Positions 17,035 to 26,129 are shown, counted from the stretch's first letter. The stretch: DNA of 54,733 bases from Pyrinomonadaceae bacterium (GCA_013003215.1 JABDKD010000012.1:1-54733), one strand, 5' to 3'. Made by a program: numbers and translations. Notes: a model not told the origin generated them from the sequence alone.

Positions 17035-17550
17035 CTAATTGTTGGCTTTAGATGAAGAGTCGACAGGCATCTGCTTCTCAGGAACTTCGACCAGAACCCG
17101 GGCTTTTTTGTTTTTGACGGATTCAACAATTTTCCCCGCAGAACCAAGCTTCACTCGTGACGAAAGCACGCGTGTGACTCTCTGAGGAAGTATCTTCGGA
17201 GCGAGTTGGGCGATAGATGAAGCGAGCGGGATTATGTCTCCGCCGCCTTTCCAGTGTTCCCGCACTATCTCCTCATCCGTATAGTTGAGGAGTCTAAGCA
17301 AAGTTAAAGCAATGAGATAAAGATCATCAATCTGGCCAATAAAAGGAAAAATATCCGGAAGGAGGTCAATTGGTGAGATTGCGTAAACGATGGCTGCCGC
17401 AAATAGTCCTTTTTCGATAACGGGCACGCGGGCATCCATCAGAAGTCCGCCGCAGAGCCTGACCATGTTCGGAAGGAACAAGACGAAATTCTTCATACGG
17501 CCTTTTGCTGCCAGTTTTTCCTTTCTTTTCTTAACGATCTGTTTTTTCAT
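17035..17550 (-). CDS. YkvA/DUF1232 family membrane-associated protein
   Basis: 171 residues. The diagnostic core is FAAAIVYAISPIDLLPDIFPFIGQIDDLYLIALTLLRLL at about 50-90 (split here: AISPIDLLPD, IGQIDDL), typical of DUF1232. The N-terminus is very basic (MKKQIVKKRKEKLAAKGR) and may contact membrane or RNA. The C-terminal 60 residues are outside the domain and of no known type. Function unknown. It is the first gene of a likely unit with the molybdenum-carrier-like gene 6 bp downstream. Confidence 0.85.
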   Translation of the reverse strand: MKKQIVKKRKEKLAAKGRMKNFVLFLPNMVRLCGGLLMDARVPVIEKGLFAAAIVYAISPIDLLPDIFPFIGQIDDLYLIALTLLRLLNYTDEEIVREHWKGGGDIIPLASSIAQLAPKILPQRVTRVLSSRVKLGSAGKIVESVKNKKARVLVEVPEKQMPVDSSSKANN

Positions 17551-17715
17551 TTATCAGTTATCATTTATCATTTACCGACGAACACACAAATTAGAATTTG
17601 TTCAACCCAGCGCTTTGATGCATAAATCGGGTACCGGGTTATACAAAATCCTTATCGCACCTGATTCGAAAGCGGTTGATAAATGATAAATGAAAGCTGG
17701 TAAATGTAAAGACAT

Positions 17716-18708
17716 ATGATTCTTCAAAGCATAAGAGAACGCGCAGCGATTAATCGCAAACATATCGTTTTACCGGAAGGTGAGGATCCCCGCAGTATTG
17801 AGGCGGCTGGAATCTGCGTATCTGAAAACATTGCGAAGATCACGCTGCTTGGCAGAGAAGATGTGATCAAAAGAAAAGCGGATGAAGGGGGTTTCAACTT
17901 AAACGGCGTCACTATCATCAATCACCGAAAATCAACAGATTTTCCCGATCTCGTGCGTCTCTACCATCAGCTTCGAAAATCAAAAGGAGTGACGCTCGAA
18001 GAATCAGAGGAAATCGTTAAGGATGCGCTTTACGCGGGTTGCCTGATGGTGAACCTGGGAATGGCGGATGGTTGTGTTTCGGGCGCGGTATATTCGACCG
18101 CTGCGGTTGTGAGAGCGGCGCTTCATTGCGTTGGGGTGAAAGAAGGTTTCCACACAGTTTCCTCATTCTTTCTCATGGTCGTTCCCGACAAGAAGTTTGG
18201 CTACGAGGGAACGTTTGTGTATGCGGATTGCGGCGTTGTGATAGAGCCGACGATTCCACAGCTCGCGGAGATCGCAATTGAATCCGCGCATTCATTTGAG
18301 ATTCTTGTGGGAGTTCAGCCAAAGGTCGCGATGCTTGCGCTTTCGACCAAAGGCAGCGCAAAACACGCGATTGTGGAGAAAGTGATCAAGGCAACAGAAA
18401 CGGTGAAGGCAAGAATGCCGGAGCTTGAGATCGATGGAGAGCTGCAGGGAGACGCGGCAATCGTGCCGTCCGTCGGAGAAGCCAAGGCTCCCGGATCAAC
18501 CGTTGCAGGCCATGCGAACGTTCTCATCTTTCCCGATCTAAATGCGGGAAACATCGCGTACAAACTGACCGAGCGTCTTACGGGAGGAACGGCGATCGGC
18601 CCAATCCTGCAGGGGTTGGCAAAGCCGTGTAACGATCTTTCACGCGGCTGTAAAGCAGCGGACATTGTTGACGCTGTCGCCATCACATCAGTACAGGCTT
18701 CTGCTTAA
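17716..18708 (+). CDS. pta: phosphate acetyltransferase
   Basis: 330 residues, the length of the short (single-domain) Pta. Family blocks: HIVLPEGEDPRSIEAA at the start, MVNLGMADGCVSGAVYSTAAVVRAAL in the middle (key MADGCVSGA), EGTFVYADCGVVIEPT, and the C-terminal PGSTVAGHANVLIFPDLNAGNIAYK with GGTAIGPILQGL. It interconverts acetyl-CoA and acetyl phosphate. No ackA is adjacent, so the acetate kinase partner must be elsewhere. The 165-bp spacer before it contains TTGATAAATGATAAATG-type A/T sequence but no certain promoter. The next gene starts 8 bp after the stop. Confidence 0.95.
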   Translation: MILQSIRERAAINRKHIVLPEGEDPRSIEAAGICVSENIAKITLLGREDVIKRKADEGGFNLNGVTIINHRKSTDFPDLVRLYHQLRKSKGVTLEESEEIVKDALYAGCLMVNLGMADGCVSGAVYSTAAVVRAALHCVGVKEGFHTVSSFFLMVVPDKKFGYEGTFVYADCGVVIEPTIPQLAEIAIESAHSFEILVGVQPKVAMLALSTKGSAKHAIVEKVIKATETVKARMPELEIDGELQGDAAIVPSVGEAKAPGSTVAGHANVLIFPDLNAGNIAYKLTERLTGGTAIGPILQGLAKPCNDLSRGCKAADIVDAVAITSVQASA

Positions 18709-18716
18709 GAAATCCG

Positions 18717-20057
18717 ATGAAAGTAAAAATCCTGATCATATTGCTCCTCTTCACGACTTCTATATTTGGACAAGAACCCGACGCGACGCCTCCTGCTAAG
18801 GCCAACGCGCGGCCGGAAGCTACACCGACACCGCAGCCCGAGCCCTTTGATAATGCGACTCTTAAAGAATTGACGAAGTGTGTTTCGCTGAATACCGAGA
18901 TTGGTTCGATCGAGCTCGAGATGTTTCCCGGAACTGCACCGATCACGGTCCGTAACTTTCTTAATCTCACAGCGATAAAGGCTTTCGACAACACCACTTT
19001 TAGCCGGGTCGTTCCTAAGTTTGTAATCCAGGGCGGTGTTTTGAGTACCAACAAGAACATCACCTATGAAATGTCGTTGAGGGAATTGAGACCGTTACCG
19101 GACGAACCAAACCTGGTAAGACATGTGCGCGGCATCGTCTCAATGGCGCGGGGCGATGAGCCGAATAGTGCCGGGACGAGTTTTTTTATATTGGTCGATG
19201 ATGCCCCCTATCTCGACAATAAGTTTGCCGCGTTCGCCCGGGTTACAAAAGGAATGGATCTGGTCGATAAGATCAACCAGGCGCCGGTGGAAAATGAGGA
19301 GCCCAAAAACCCGGTCGTGGTTAAGAATGCGACCGTGATCGACTGCGATGGTGTCGTGGACAAAGACACGGCAACTCAGACCGCGGATCAGCCGGCGAAG
19401 ATTAACGATCTCCCAAGGTTTGGTTTCAGGGGCAAGGTAAAAGGCGTCAGAGAGTCTACGAGTGAAATCAAAGGCAAGAAGAAAGATTGGAAGAAAGCCG
19501 ATCAGCATTCGATTGGTGAAAGTTTTTCTGAGTTTGGTGATATTGGTGATTACATCAAGGCGACGTTCTACGATAAAGAGGGAGCGGTTACCGGTGTAAA
19601 TACAAGTGAATCAACGATTTGGGGAGCAGGGGTTGGTGCTAAAGCGAAGGATTTCTTCAAAAGCGTCGACGGAAAGATATTGGCGCAGACCCATGTGGAA
19701 AGGACTTCTGAAAACGAGTTTTCGTTCACCTCGTATGACGAAAAGATGAACCTCGTCCGGCGGGGAAAGACCACAACCGATGAAAACGGCAGATTCTTAA
19801 AACAGTCATATGAGAGGTTTGGCAAGGATGAAAAAACGGACGGTTCGTTTACGACCACCTTTACCTATGATGCCTATGGATTTATGACGAGCCGCATCCA
19901 GGTCGATGGAGAAGGTAAGCGCGTCTTTTACAATCGATTTGAATATCCGGAACTCGATGACAGGGCCAATTGGGTCGTTCGCCTTATTTTCGATTCAGAA
20001 GATTCCAAGCGTCCTGTCCGGATCGTCAGGAGGAAGTTTGAGTACTATCCGGATTGA
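18717..20057 (+). CDS. exported cyclophilin-type peptidyl-prolyl isomerase with C-terminal extension
   Basis: 446 residues. A cleavable signal (MKVKILIILLLFTTSIFGQ) is followed by a Pro-rich linker, then a cyclophilin domain at about 55-210: LEMFPGTAPITVRNFLNL, FSRVVPKFVIQGG, RGIVSMARGDEPNSAGTSFFI and FAAFARVTKGMDLVDKI. These match the catalytic core, which speeds proline cis-trans isomerisation in the periplasm. Residues about 225-446 form a separate Thr/Lys/Tyr-rich region with repeated T-Y-D / Y-D-A-Y-G-type strands, looking like YD or antiparallel-sheet repeats, which standard cyclophilins lack. It follows pta by 8 bp. Confidence 0.9.
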   Translation: MKVKILIILLLFTTSIFGQEPDATPPAKANARPEATPTPQPEPFDNATLKELTKCVSLNTEIGSIELEMFPGTAPITVRNFLNLTAIKAFDNTTFSRVVPKFVIQGGVLSTNKNITYEMSLRELRPLPDEPNLVRHVRGIVSMARGDEPNSAGTSFFILVDDAPYLDNKFAAFARVTKGMDLVDKINQAPVENEEPKNPVVVKNATVIDCDGVVDKDTATQTADQPAKINDLPRFGFRGKVKGVRESTSEIKGKKKDWKKADQHSIGESFSEFGDIGDYIKATFYDKEGAVTGVNTSESTIWGAGVGAKAKDFFKSVDGKILAQTHVERTSENEFSFTSYDEKMNLVRRGKTTTDENGRFLKQSYERFGKDEKTDGSFTTTFTYDAYGFMTSRIQVDGEGKRVFYNRFEYPELDDRANWVVRLIFDSEDSKRPVRIVRRKFEYYPD

Positions 20058-20438
20058 TTAGCCTGCGAGTTCTGAATTCATATTTGGTTAGAACTGAGAT
20101 TTCTACGCTCCAAATCAGCTAGTGTTGAGTGTCAACGTAAGTGGAGCGCGGGCATCCTGCCCGCTTGAGCGAAGCGAAACCTGGAGTGTGGCACGCTTGG
20201 GCCCGAGCGCTTCTTTGCGTTCGCTTCCATACACTTTCGCCGAATGCCCACTATTCCGGCAAAACTCACAGCTCGGAGACGGTGGTCTCGCAAGCGCTCA
20301 AGCGGACAGGGATGTCCTCGGTCCATTTCGGACTGAGTGATTACGGTCAGAGTTGGAGTGTGGGATTCGAAAGTGCTTTCAGCGCTTGAAGAAGACTTAG
20401 GAGCTGTTAGGGTCAGACCTCAGACCTCAGACCTCAAG
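20058..20438. other. spacer with GCGGGCA hairpin element, copy 2
   Basis: No gene is credible in these 381 bases. The element at 20140-20182 has the perfect stem GCGGGCA-tcc-TGCCCGC (20148-20164) and a ttgagcgaagcgaa flank; it matches the reversed block at 5762-5803. A second GCGCTT...AAGCGC-like set lies near 20360-20390, and a cagacctcagacctcagacc stutter closes the spacer at about 20418-20435. Confidence 0.6.
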
Positions 20439-21515
20439 TTACTCAGTGTTACGGGACCCGCAGATGACAAGACTTGCCGGCAGTACCTTTCCCGTGACTT
20501 TTCGGTTCACATCCAACCCACCGATGGTCCACCAGAAGCCGTTCATCTTAAACATGCCGCGGTGATCCATCGAGGCCACCGGCTTATCGCGAAGCGCGAC
20601 CCAGTTGTCCTTGTTAAAGTCCCAGGCGAAGACATGCTTCTTCGCAACCGCGGGCGTCCCGTCGTAACCGATGCCGTTATAGTTGTAAGCAGTCGGAGTA
20701 CCTCCAACAAACAGAACCCGGTTGAGGTCTTCGTCTCCTGCACCGGCCATTCGATAATGTCCCCTTCCGGGAAGCTGAGGTAGTCGCCTGTATTTGATTC
20801 TTGAGGGATCCTTCGAATCGATGGTTCCCAGCCAACCTTCATTGACGGTGTCAAAAATCCGTTTATTATCTTTCTTTCCGACGACCGCAACCCCGTCAGC
20901 AATTACAAATCTGTTCTTCACGATTCCGCCTGCGTGACCGAAAACCGGTGTACCGGGGTAATCGGAGGCTTTGAACCAACGATTCTTCTTCGTATCGAAT
21001 ACCTGGACAAGATTCACGTTTCGATCATCATGCCAGCCCGAAACGAGATAGATGTAACGGTCTTTGTATACGAAGGTGACCATGTCATCGACCGGGGTCG
21101 GCATGTCTGCCCGCCTCTTATAAGACATCTTCTTTGGATCGAATTCGAATACTTCAGGAGTCGACTTCTCGCTACCGTCCTCTGCTACTGTGTATCCTCC
21201 GAAAAGATAGACCTTTCCGCCAATCGCTTCTGCGGATGCTGCGAGTCTGCCCTCTTCCACAGGTACATCGGGCAGGGCTGTCCACGCACGATGTCCTTCA
21301 ACAAACATATATGCAGAACGAGATGTGTCGTCAAAGGTTTTGCCGTCTTTTAGGCCTGTAAAGGAAAACAGCCAGGTCTTACCGTCTTTTTCGAACGAGG
21401 CAACCGCATTATTAGCATGCGGAACAGGCAGCGGTGGAAAACAGGACCCGGTGACCTTCTGGTGCGAAAGGACAAAGATCAGGATCGCGAGGCAGATAAT
21501 AGAATTCGATTTCAT
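20439..21515 (-). CDS. exported kelch-repeat beta-propeller protein
   Basis: 358 residues with a signal peptide (MKSNSIICLAILIFVLSHQ). At least five kelch-like blades: GRLAASAEAIGGKVYLFGGY, DMVTFVYKDRYIYLVSGW, FGHAGGIVKNRFVIADG, YRMAGAGDEDLNRVLFVGG, and DHRGMFKMNGFWWTIGG near the C-terminus. The kelch signature is the GG-x-Y/F-L-GG pattern in each. Relatives include sialic acid mutarotases and galactose-oxidase-like proteins, but no copper-ligand or catalytic motif stands out, so only binding or structural roles are safe. It is the last of a run of minus-strand genes. Confidence 0.82.
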   Translation of the reverse strand: MKSNSIICLAILIFVLSHQKVTGSCFPPLPVPHANNAVASFEKDGKTWLFSFTGLKDGKTFDDTSRSAYMFVEGHRAWTALPDVPVEEGRLAASAEAIGGKVYLFGGYTVAEDGSEKSTPEVFEFDPKKMSYKRRADMPTPVDDMVTFVYKDRYIYLVSGWHDDRNVNLVQVFDTKKNRWFKASDYPGTPVFGHAGGIVKNRFVIADGVAVVGKKDNKRIFDTVNEGWLGTIDSKDPSRIKYRRLPQLPGRGHYRMAGAGDEDLNRVLFVGGTPTAYNYNGIGYDGTPAVAKKHVFAWDFNKDNWVALRDKPVASMDHRGMFKMNGFWWTIGGLDVNRKVTGKVLPASLVICGSRNTE

Positions 21516-21581
21516 AAAAAAATATGGATACGCTCTATCGGCAATGCACCGAAGAACGTATCCCGTATTATGAATTACTGG

Positions 21582-22025
21582 TTATGCGGATGCTTCACCG
21601 GCTTGCTCGCCCTGCTCGGCCATTCCGGCGATCCACTCTTGCATCTTAGCGAGTTTCTCTTTGCCGTTAGGGGCGTCATAGATAACCTTCTCAAGATGAG
21701 CGTACATATCAGGTGACTCCCACATCTCGCGCATTTCGGCCAGGTACGGCTCGATCTTGGCAAAGACCATCATGTGTTCACCGACAGTCTCATTGAAAAG
21801 ATCGGAATCAATGGCACCATGGTTAACAAAGGCCGCTGCCATATCCCAGTATGATGTAACCATACGAAGATAGCCGCCTACCTCAGGATCCATCATCGTG
21901 TTTCCGATTTCCTCGGCACTGGTTGGATTAAATGTAAAAAACCAATCGCGGGCCTTGCGCATTACTTCCTCACGGCGCAGATCGTACAGTTTGATAAGCA
22001 GATCCGCGGATTCAACTTTACTCAT
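21582..22025 (-). CDS. small helical protein of unknown function
   Basis: 147 residues from ATG 22025, chosen because GGAGG lies 5 bases upstream; a longer frame to 22082 has no support. The protein is acidic, helical, rich in Met and Trp (DWFFTFNPTSAEEIGNTMMDPEVGGYLRMVTSYWDM-type stretch, best read as short segments WFFTFNP and VTSYWDMAAAFVNHGAID). The pattern recalls DUF4760-like proteins, but I am not sure of that. It has no signal peptide and no catalytic motif. It sits between the kelch gene and a cupin gene, all on the minus strand. Confidence 0.65.
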   Translation of the reverse strand: MSKVESADLLIKLYDLRREEVMRKARDWFFTFNPTSAEEIGNTMMDPEVGGYLRMVTSYWDMAAAFVNHGAIDSDLFNETVGEHMMVFAKIEPYLAEMREMWESPDMYAHLEKVIYDAPNGKEKLAKMQEWIAGMAEQGEQAGEASA

Positions 22026-22100
22026 AGAACCTCCAAAAAATTTGTGTTTACCGAGACTATGCCTGTTAAGAGGGCAAGTCAATATTTTTGATTCCCAATT

Positions 22101-22445
22101 CTAGGGTCGAACGCCGCTTCCGGCTTCGACCAGAAACAAGACTACGCGGCCCCCAGGTGACACTTTTGGTATATGCCGGTGGCTCTTGTTATTTTCCATT
22201 ACGTCAAATACATCACCTTTCGAAAGGACGTGGTCAGTTTCATTCAAGTCCAGCGTGAACTCGCCTTCCAGGACAAAGCCGGTGTGTCCGGTGAGGCACC
22301 ATTTCGGGTGGTCAAGTTTGTCGGTGAGCTCAAGAAGCCGTATCAGCTTGGAACCGACGCTTAATCGCTTCTCTCGCATGCCCGGTCCGACATCTTGCCA
22401 TTGAACCTCCGAAAAGGATCCAGTCAAATTGCTAAACATACGCAC
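22101..22445 (-). CDS. single-domain cupin protein
   Basis: 114 residues, a small beta-barrel. The cupin motifs are weak but ordered: WCLTGHTGFVLEGEFTLDL (motif 1 area with G, H and E) and LSKGDVFDVMENNKSHRHIPKV (motif 2 with H-x-H). Single-domain cupins bind metals or small molecules; the ligand is unknown. A start at 22445 (MRMFSNLTGS) is used; a few bases upstream no strong ribosome binding site is visible. The neighbouring genes give no pathway context. Confidence 0.7.
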   Translation of the reverse strand: MRMFSNLTGSFSEVQWQDVGPGMREKRLSVGSKLIRLLELTDKLDHPKWCLTGHTGFVLEGEFTLDLNETDHVLSKGDVFDVMENNKSHRHIPKVSPGGRVVLFLVEAGSGVRP

Positions 22446-22477
22446 AGTATATACGGCAATCCATATATGTCAATCAC

Positions 22478-23545
22478 TCAAAACCCGATTGAAATCTTCC
22501 TGCGCTTAATCCTTGTACTTAAAACCGCGTAGGTGACGTCTTTGAGAGGATCGGCTTCTTTGCCGGACACAATTTTCCTGATGTTGCTTTTTACGGGAAA
22601 GAGGCGGCGCAGGGTCGCATCATAGGTCATTTCCTGAGAAGCAAGCAGCGGGAGATCACGTCCTCGGGCAAAGATCCAGATACCGGATTTCAAACACCCG
22701 ATTCGAATACCGGCCGAAGAGATTTCCTGTTTCGATTGTTTCGAGAACGCAAGTGGCAGCCCACGGCTTGCGAACAAGACCTTGGCGTTGCTGCCAACAA
22801 ACTTGTTCGCCGCCTCATCAACAAAATGCAAAACCCGTGAGGTGACGCCCGGAAACCCAAGTGCCGAGACGAGCCCGAAACCGGCATTGGAATTTGCGAA
22901 ATTGAAGGCCTTTTCCCACCAGGAACTCTTCCGGTGTTTAACAATCTCGACTTTCAAAGTGCCCGCACCGCCCGGGAGTTCAACAAACTTGTTCCCAAAC
23001 ACCTGACGAAAATCCGCCCTATAATCTCTAGGTTGGGCTCTCACACCCCGTGTATTCCAGAGGTGCAGCCCGGAAGTTATTGACCAATAAAGATTTTCGC
23101 CCATAGCCCGCGAGCGGTCCGTATTTTGATCCGAACCAAATGTGATCCTAACTGTCGCTCTGGTGTCGCGTTCTGTTCTCTCATCGCCTCCAAGTTGGAA
23201 ACTCAATAATCTCGAGTCCAGGACAATATCGGGATACTGCGGGTTCGTATCCATGTCCGGCTCGATCTCTTGAGGGGAGCGAACGAAGAACTTCCCGTTC
23301 TTTGAGGGTACAAGCTGAAAAACAAGAAATTGGTCCTTTAAGTCCCTGTGTTGTAGCAGTTTGCCGTCACGATGCGAATGCGGACCGCCCGATGAGCCAA
23401 AGGAAATGGTGTCTTCACCAAACCTCCCGAAACATGGCCTTGCTTCAACTGGCTCAGCCGCAGAAAGATTAGAGACAACAGACGTGCCCGTAAACAGCCC
23501 GGCTGCCGCAACTCCGCCTTTACGAATCAGTTCTCTTCTGTCCAT
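22478..23545 (-). CDS. Tat-type exported protein of unknown function
   Basis: 355 residues from ATG 23545, chosen because CGGAG lies 6 bases upstream and the N-terminus then reads MDRRELIRKGGVAAAGLFTG, a twin-arginine-like signal (RR at 3-4, then a hydrophobic stretch). An open extension to 23647 lacks such support. The mature part is beta-rich with Phe/Arg-rich segments (FGRFGEDTISFGSSGGPH, YWSITSGLHLWNTRG) and a late FARGRDLPLLASQE. I recognise no family. It is divergent from a Tat-type amidohydrolase 127 bp away, so the two may be co-regulated. Confidence 0.65.
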   Translation of the reverse strand: MDRRELIRKGGVAAAGLFTGTSVVSNLSAAEPVEARPCFGRFGEDTISFGSSGGPHSHRDGKLLQHRDLKDQFLVFQLVPSKNGKFFVRSPQEIEPDMDTNPQYPDIVLDSRLLSFQLGGDERTERDTRATVRITFGSDQNTDRSRAMGENLYWSITSGLHLWNTRGVRAQPRDYRADFRQVFGNKFVELPGGAGTLKVEIVKHRKSSWWEKAFNFANSNAGFGLVSALGFPGVTSRVLHFVDEAANKFVGSNAKVLFASRGLPLAFSKQSKQEISSAGIRIGCLKSGIWIFARGRDLPLLASQEMTYDATLRRLFPVKSNIRKIVSGKEADPLKDVTYAVLSTRIKRRKISIGF

Positions 23546-23672
23546 AGTCAGCTCCGGCAAAACATCTGATGCCTTCAAATCCAAAAACGATAGTCTGGTG
23601 TGAATCGACGAGTCGAAACCCGGAAGGCCGAATTCCCGTAAGCCCAAAAAGAGAAGAAAGGAGTGACCGTAT

Positions 23673-25127
23673 ATGACAAAGAAAAAATCCTGGAAGCAGC
23701 AATGTGATATCGAGGGCGAAGACCAGAAGACACCGGTTCCGACTCAGATTGTTTCAAACGAGGAGTTCGTTCCTTTCGGTCAGACTGAAGAGCAAGCCGA
23801 AGTGGAACATCGACTTGGAAGAATCGCCGATGACGCGTCGAAGCGTTTGAACATGTCGCGTCGAAGGTTTCTTGCGTCCACCGGGGGGATGGCGGCGGCA
23901 TTCCTTGCGATGAATTGCGTCTATGGCAAGAGGTTTGATGTGGATGAAAACGAGGTTTTTGAGCCGGGGGCAACCGACGAAAAACTCCCCAAGACGCCGT
24001 TCATCTTTGACATACACACCCACCATGTTGAGACGGGGAAAGTTGTTGACCTGCCTCTGCTTGGTTATAGAAGTGCGGGTGCGGCCTGGGGCAATAAGGA
24101 CCTTGTAGACAAGAAACATATATGGGAAGACCTATATTTGACGAACTATGTTAAGGAGATGTTTCTGGATAGTGATACTTCGATGGCGGTAATTACAGGT
24201 CTACCTGCGAAAGAAGAAAAGAACAATGTTTTGCCTCCGGCCGAGATTATCGAATCCAGGACCAGGATCAACGGGTTGGCGGATTCGAAGCGAATTGTCG
24301 CACACGGCCTGTTTTCTCCGGATCTTGGAAAGACCGATTTGGAAGATATGAAGCGTCAGCATGAACAACTCAAGGTCGATGCATGGAAAGGCTATCCGGG
24401 GCAACCGATCGCCGATGGAAGCGTCGGTTGGTGGATGGATGACGAGAAAGTAGCTTACCCGGCCTATGAGTATTCGCGAAAAATCGGAGTCAAGAATATC
24501 TGTGTTCACAAGGGTCTGCCGCTTCCATCATGGGATCTTGAGCACAGCAGCACCAAGGACATTCCGAAGGCTGCTAAAGATTTTCGGGACCTGAACTTCC
24601 TGATATACCACGCCGGTTTCAAGGGTGGGCGTGATGTGTTTCAAGCCGCATCTGCGGGTTTCAAAGAGAAAACCAGAATTCCGTGGGTATCGGATCTTTG
24701 CGCTGCCCGGAAGAAGGATCCCGAAATGACAAACGTCTATATGGATCTCGGTACGACATTTGGAATGACTGTTATTACGTCTCCTCTTCTTTGTACCTAT
24801 TTGCTTGGAGAGATGATCGACGCGTTTGGCGAGGATCATGTTCTTTGGGGAACCGATTCAATTTGGTGGGGGAGTCCGCAATGGCAGATCGATGCCTTCA
24901 AACGCCTGAAGATGCCCGATCGCTTTGTCGAAAAGTTCGGTTTCAAACCGCTTACCGACAAAATAAAAGAGAAGATACTCGGCCTCAATTCCGCTAAGGT
25001 CTACGGGATTGATGTCAAAGCGAAGCTGAAGGCGATACCGAAAGACTACGTTACGCGCCTAAAGAAGGAATACGAAGCCTCGGGTGGGAGACCTTCGAAT
25101 ACTAGGTACGGTTGGGTGAGAGCGTGA
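23673..25127 (+). CDS. Tat-type exported amidohydrolase family protein
   Basis: 484 residues. AGGAG 9 bases before ATG 23673 supports this start, which leaves a 60-residue polar lead before a classic twin-arginine motif, SRRRFLAST at 62-70, and a hydrophobic run GGMAAAFLAM. The catalytic part resembles amidohydrolase-2: FDIHTHHV (metal H-x-H) near 111-118, later NICVHKGLPLP, LIYHAG and GEDHVLWGTDSIWW, whose Asp would be the metal/base residue. This family includes decarboxylases and lactonases; the substrate is unknown. A secreted, cofactor-bearing metal enzyme fits Tat export. A shorter start at M61 would give a normal Tat signal but has no ribosome binding site. Confidence 0.85.
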   Translation: MTKKKSWKQQCDIEGEDQKTPVPTQIVSNEEFVPFGQTEEQAEVEHRLGRIADDASKRLNMSRRRFLASTGGMAAAFLAMNCVYGKRFDVDENEVFEPGATDEKLPKTPFIFDIHTHHVETGKVVDLPLLGYRSAGAAWGNKDLVDKKHIWEDLYLTNYVKEMFLDSDTSMAVITGLPAKEEKNNVLPPAEIIESRTRINGLADSKRIVAHGLFSPDLGKTDLEDMKRQHEQLKVDAWKGYPGQPIADGSVGWWMDDEKVAYPAYEYSRKIGVKNICVHKGLPLPSWDLEHSSTKDIPKAAKDFRDLNFLIYHAGFKGGRDVFQAASAGFKEKTRIPWVSDLCAARKKDPEMTNVYMDLGTTFGMTVITSPLLCTYLLGEMIDAFGEDHVLWGTDSIWWGSPQWQIDAFKRLKMPDRFVEKFGFKPLTDKIKEKILGLNSAKVYGIDVKAKLKAIPKDYVTRLKKEYEASGGRPSNTRYGWVRA

Positions 25128-25262
25128 CTTCGTCACGTCGTTCCAAGTTTCAAGTTCCAGGTTTCAAGTTTCACGTTTCAGGTTCCAAGTTTGGAGATCA
25201 GGGTGACGGTCATGGGTCCTAAATGCCTCCGGCACCTAAAACTTGAAACTTGGAACTCTGTT
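25128..25262. repeat. AAGTTTCAAGTTCC stutter repeat
   Basis: Between the amidohydrolase and creatininase-type genes lies a stutter of ccaagtttcaagttccaggt-type units at about 25140-25195, followed by its inverted version acttgaaacttggaactctg at about 25241-25260. The two can fold into a hairpin of some 20 base pairs with a loop of about 50 bases. Confidence 0.65.
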
Positions 25263-25328
25263 CAAAGTTCTTGTCTAATTCACGCCTTTGTAAGAACATA
25301 GCCGTATTCAAAAAAACAGGAGTGAATT

Positions 25329-26129
25329 ATGCTCAGGATTTTCGTTGCAATTCTTGCGCTTGTGGTGTCTGTGGTCTCGCAGGTGCCGGAACGCGAAATG
25401 GACCGCATCAATTGGATGGAGTTCAAAAAAGTCGTACCTTCGAAGGTCGACACGGTCTTATTGCCCACCGGTACGTTAGAACCTCATGGAGTCATAAACA
25501 ACGGCGCGGACAACACTGCACCCACCGCGATGGCGAAAGCGATCGCCGAAAAGACAAATGCAATGATTGCCCCGACGCTCAATTACGGCATTACCGGAAG
25601 TCTCGAGGGCTATCCGGGATCATTCCGGATTTCTGAGGAGGCGTATCGTCCTTTTGTACGAGATATCCTGGAAGGCCTTGCAAAACAAGGATTTAAAAAC
25701 ATCATTGTTCTAAACGGTCATGGCGGAGGACAGACAGCCGTGCTCAGATCGGTCGCGAGCGAGGTTGCGATCGAAAAGGAGGTGCGGACACTTGTTATCA
25801 ATTGGTGGTCGCTTGCCTCTGATGTGACAAAAGAGGTGTTCGGAGAGGACGGCGGGCATGCGGGTTGGAACGAAACCGCTTACGTGCAGGCCGCCGATCC
25901 AACGTTGGTCAAGAAAGAGCTCTACACGGGTAAGGAAATGACTACGGCATATCCTAATGGATCAAGCTGGTCCGCAACTCCCTTTCCATCGGCGATCGGT
26001 CTCTATAAAGAAGGCGAGGGATACCCGAAGTTTGACCAGGCGAAGGCCGATGAGTACTTTCGAAAGGTCAATGAAAAGGTTGCCGCTCTGATCATCGATG
26101 TCAGGAAAAAATGGGAGATGATCGACTGA
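25329..26129 (+). CDS. exported creatininase-family hydrolase
   Basis: 266 residues. The N-terminus (MLRIFVAILALVVSVVSQ) is a signal peptide. The creatininase fold residues are visible: LPTGTLEPHG with E51 and H53, N-G-A-D at 58-61 (D61), NGHGGG with H131, and DGGHAGWNET with H177 and E182, giving a plausible two-metal site. Relatives split creatinine or the cyclic amide of lactams, or act in cofactor or antibiotic synthesis. A secreted version cannot be assigned a substrate. AGGAG lies 8 bases before the ATG. It follows the amidohydrolase on the same strand after a 201-bp repeat-bearing gap. Confidence 0.88.
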   Translation: MLRIFVAILALVVSVVSQVPEREMDRINWMEFKKVVPSKVDTVLLPTGTLEPHGVINNGADNTAPTAMAKAIAEKTNAMIAPTLNYGITGSLEGYPGSFRISEEAYRPFVRDILEGLAKQGFKNIIVLNGHGGGQTAVLRSVASEVAIEKEVRTLVINWWSLASDVTKEVFGEDGGHAGWNETAYVQAADPTLVKKELYTGKEMTTAYPNGSSWSATPFPSAIGLYKEGEGYPKFDQAKADEYFRKVNEKVAALIIDVRKKWEMID

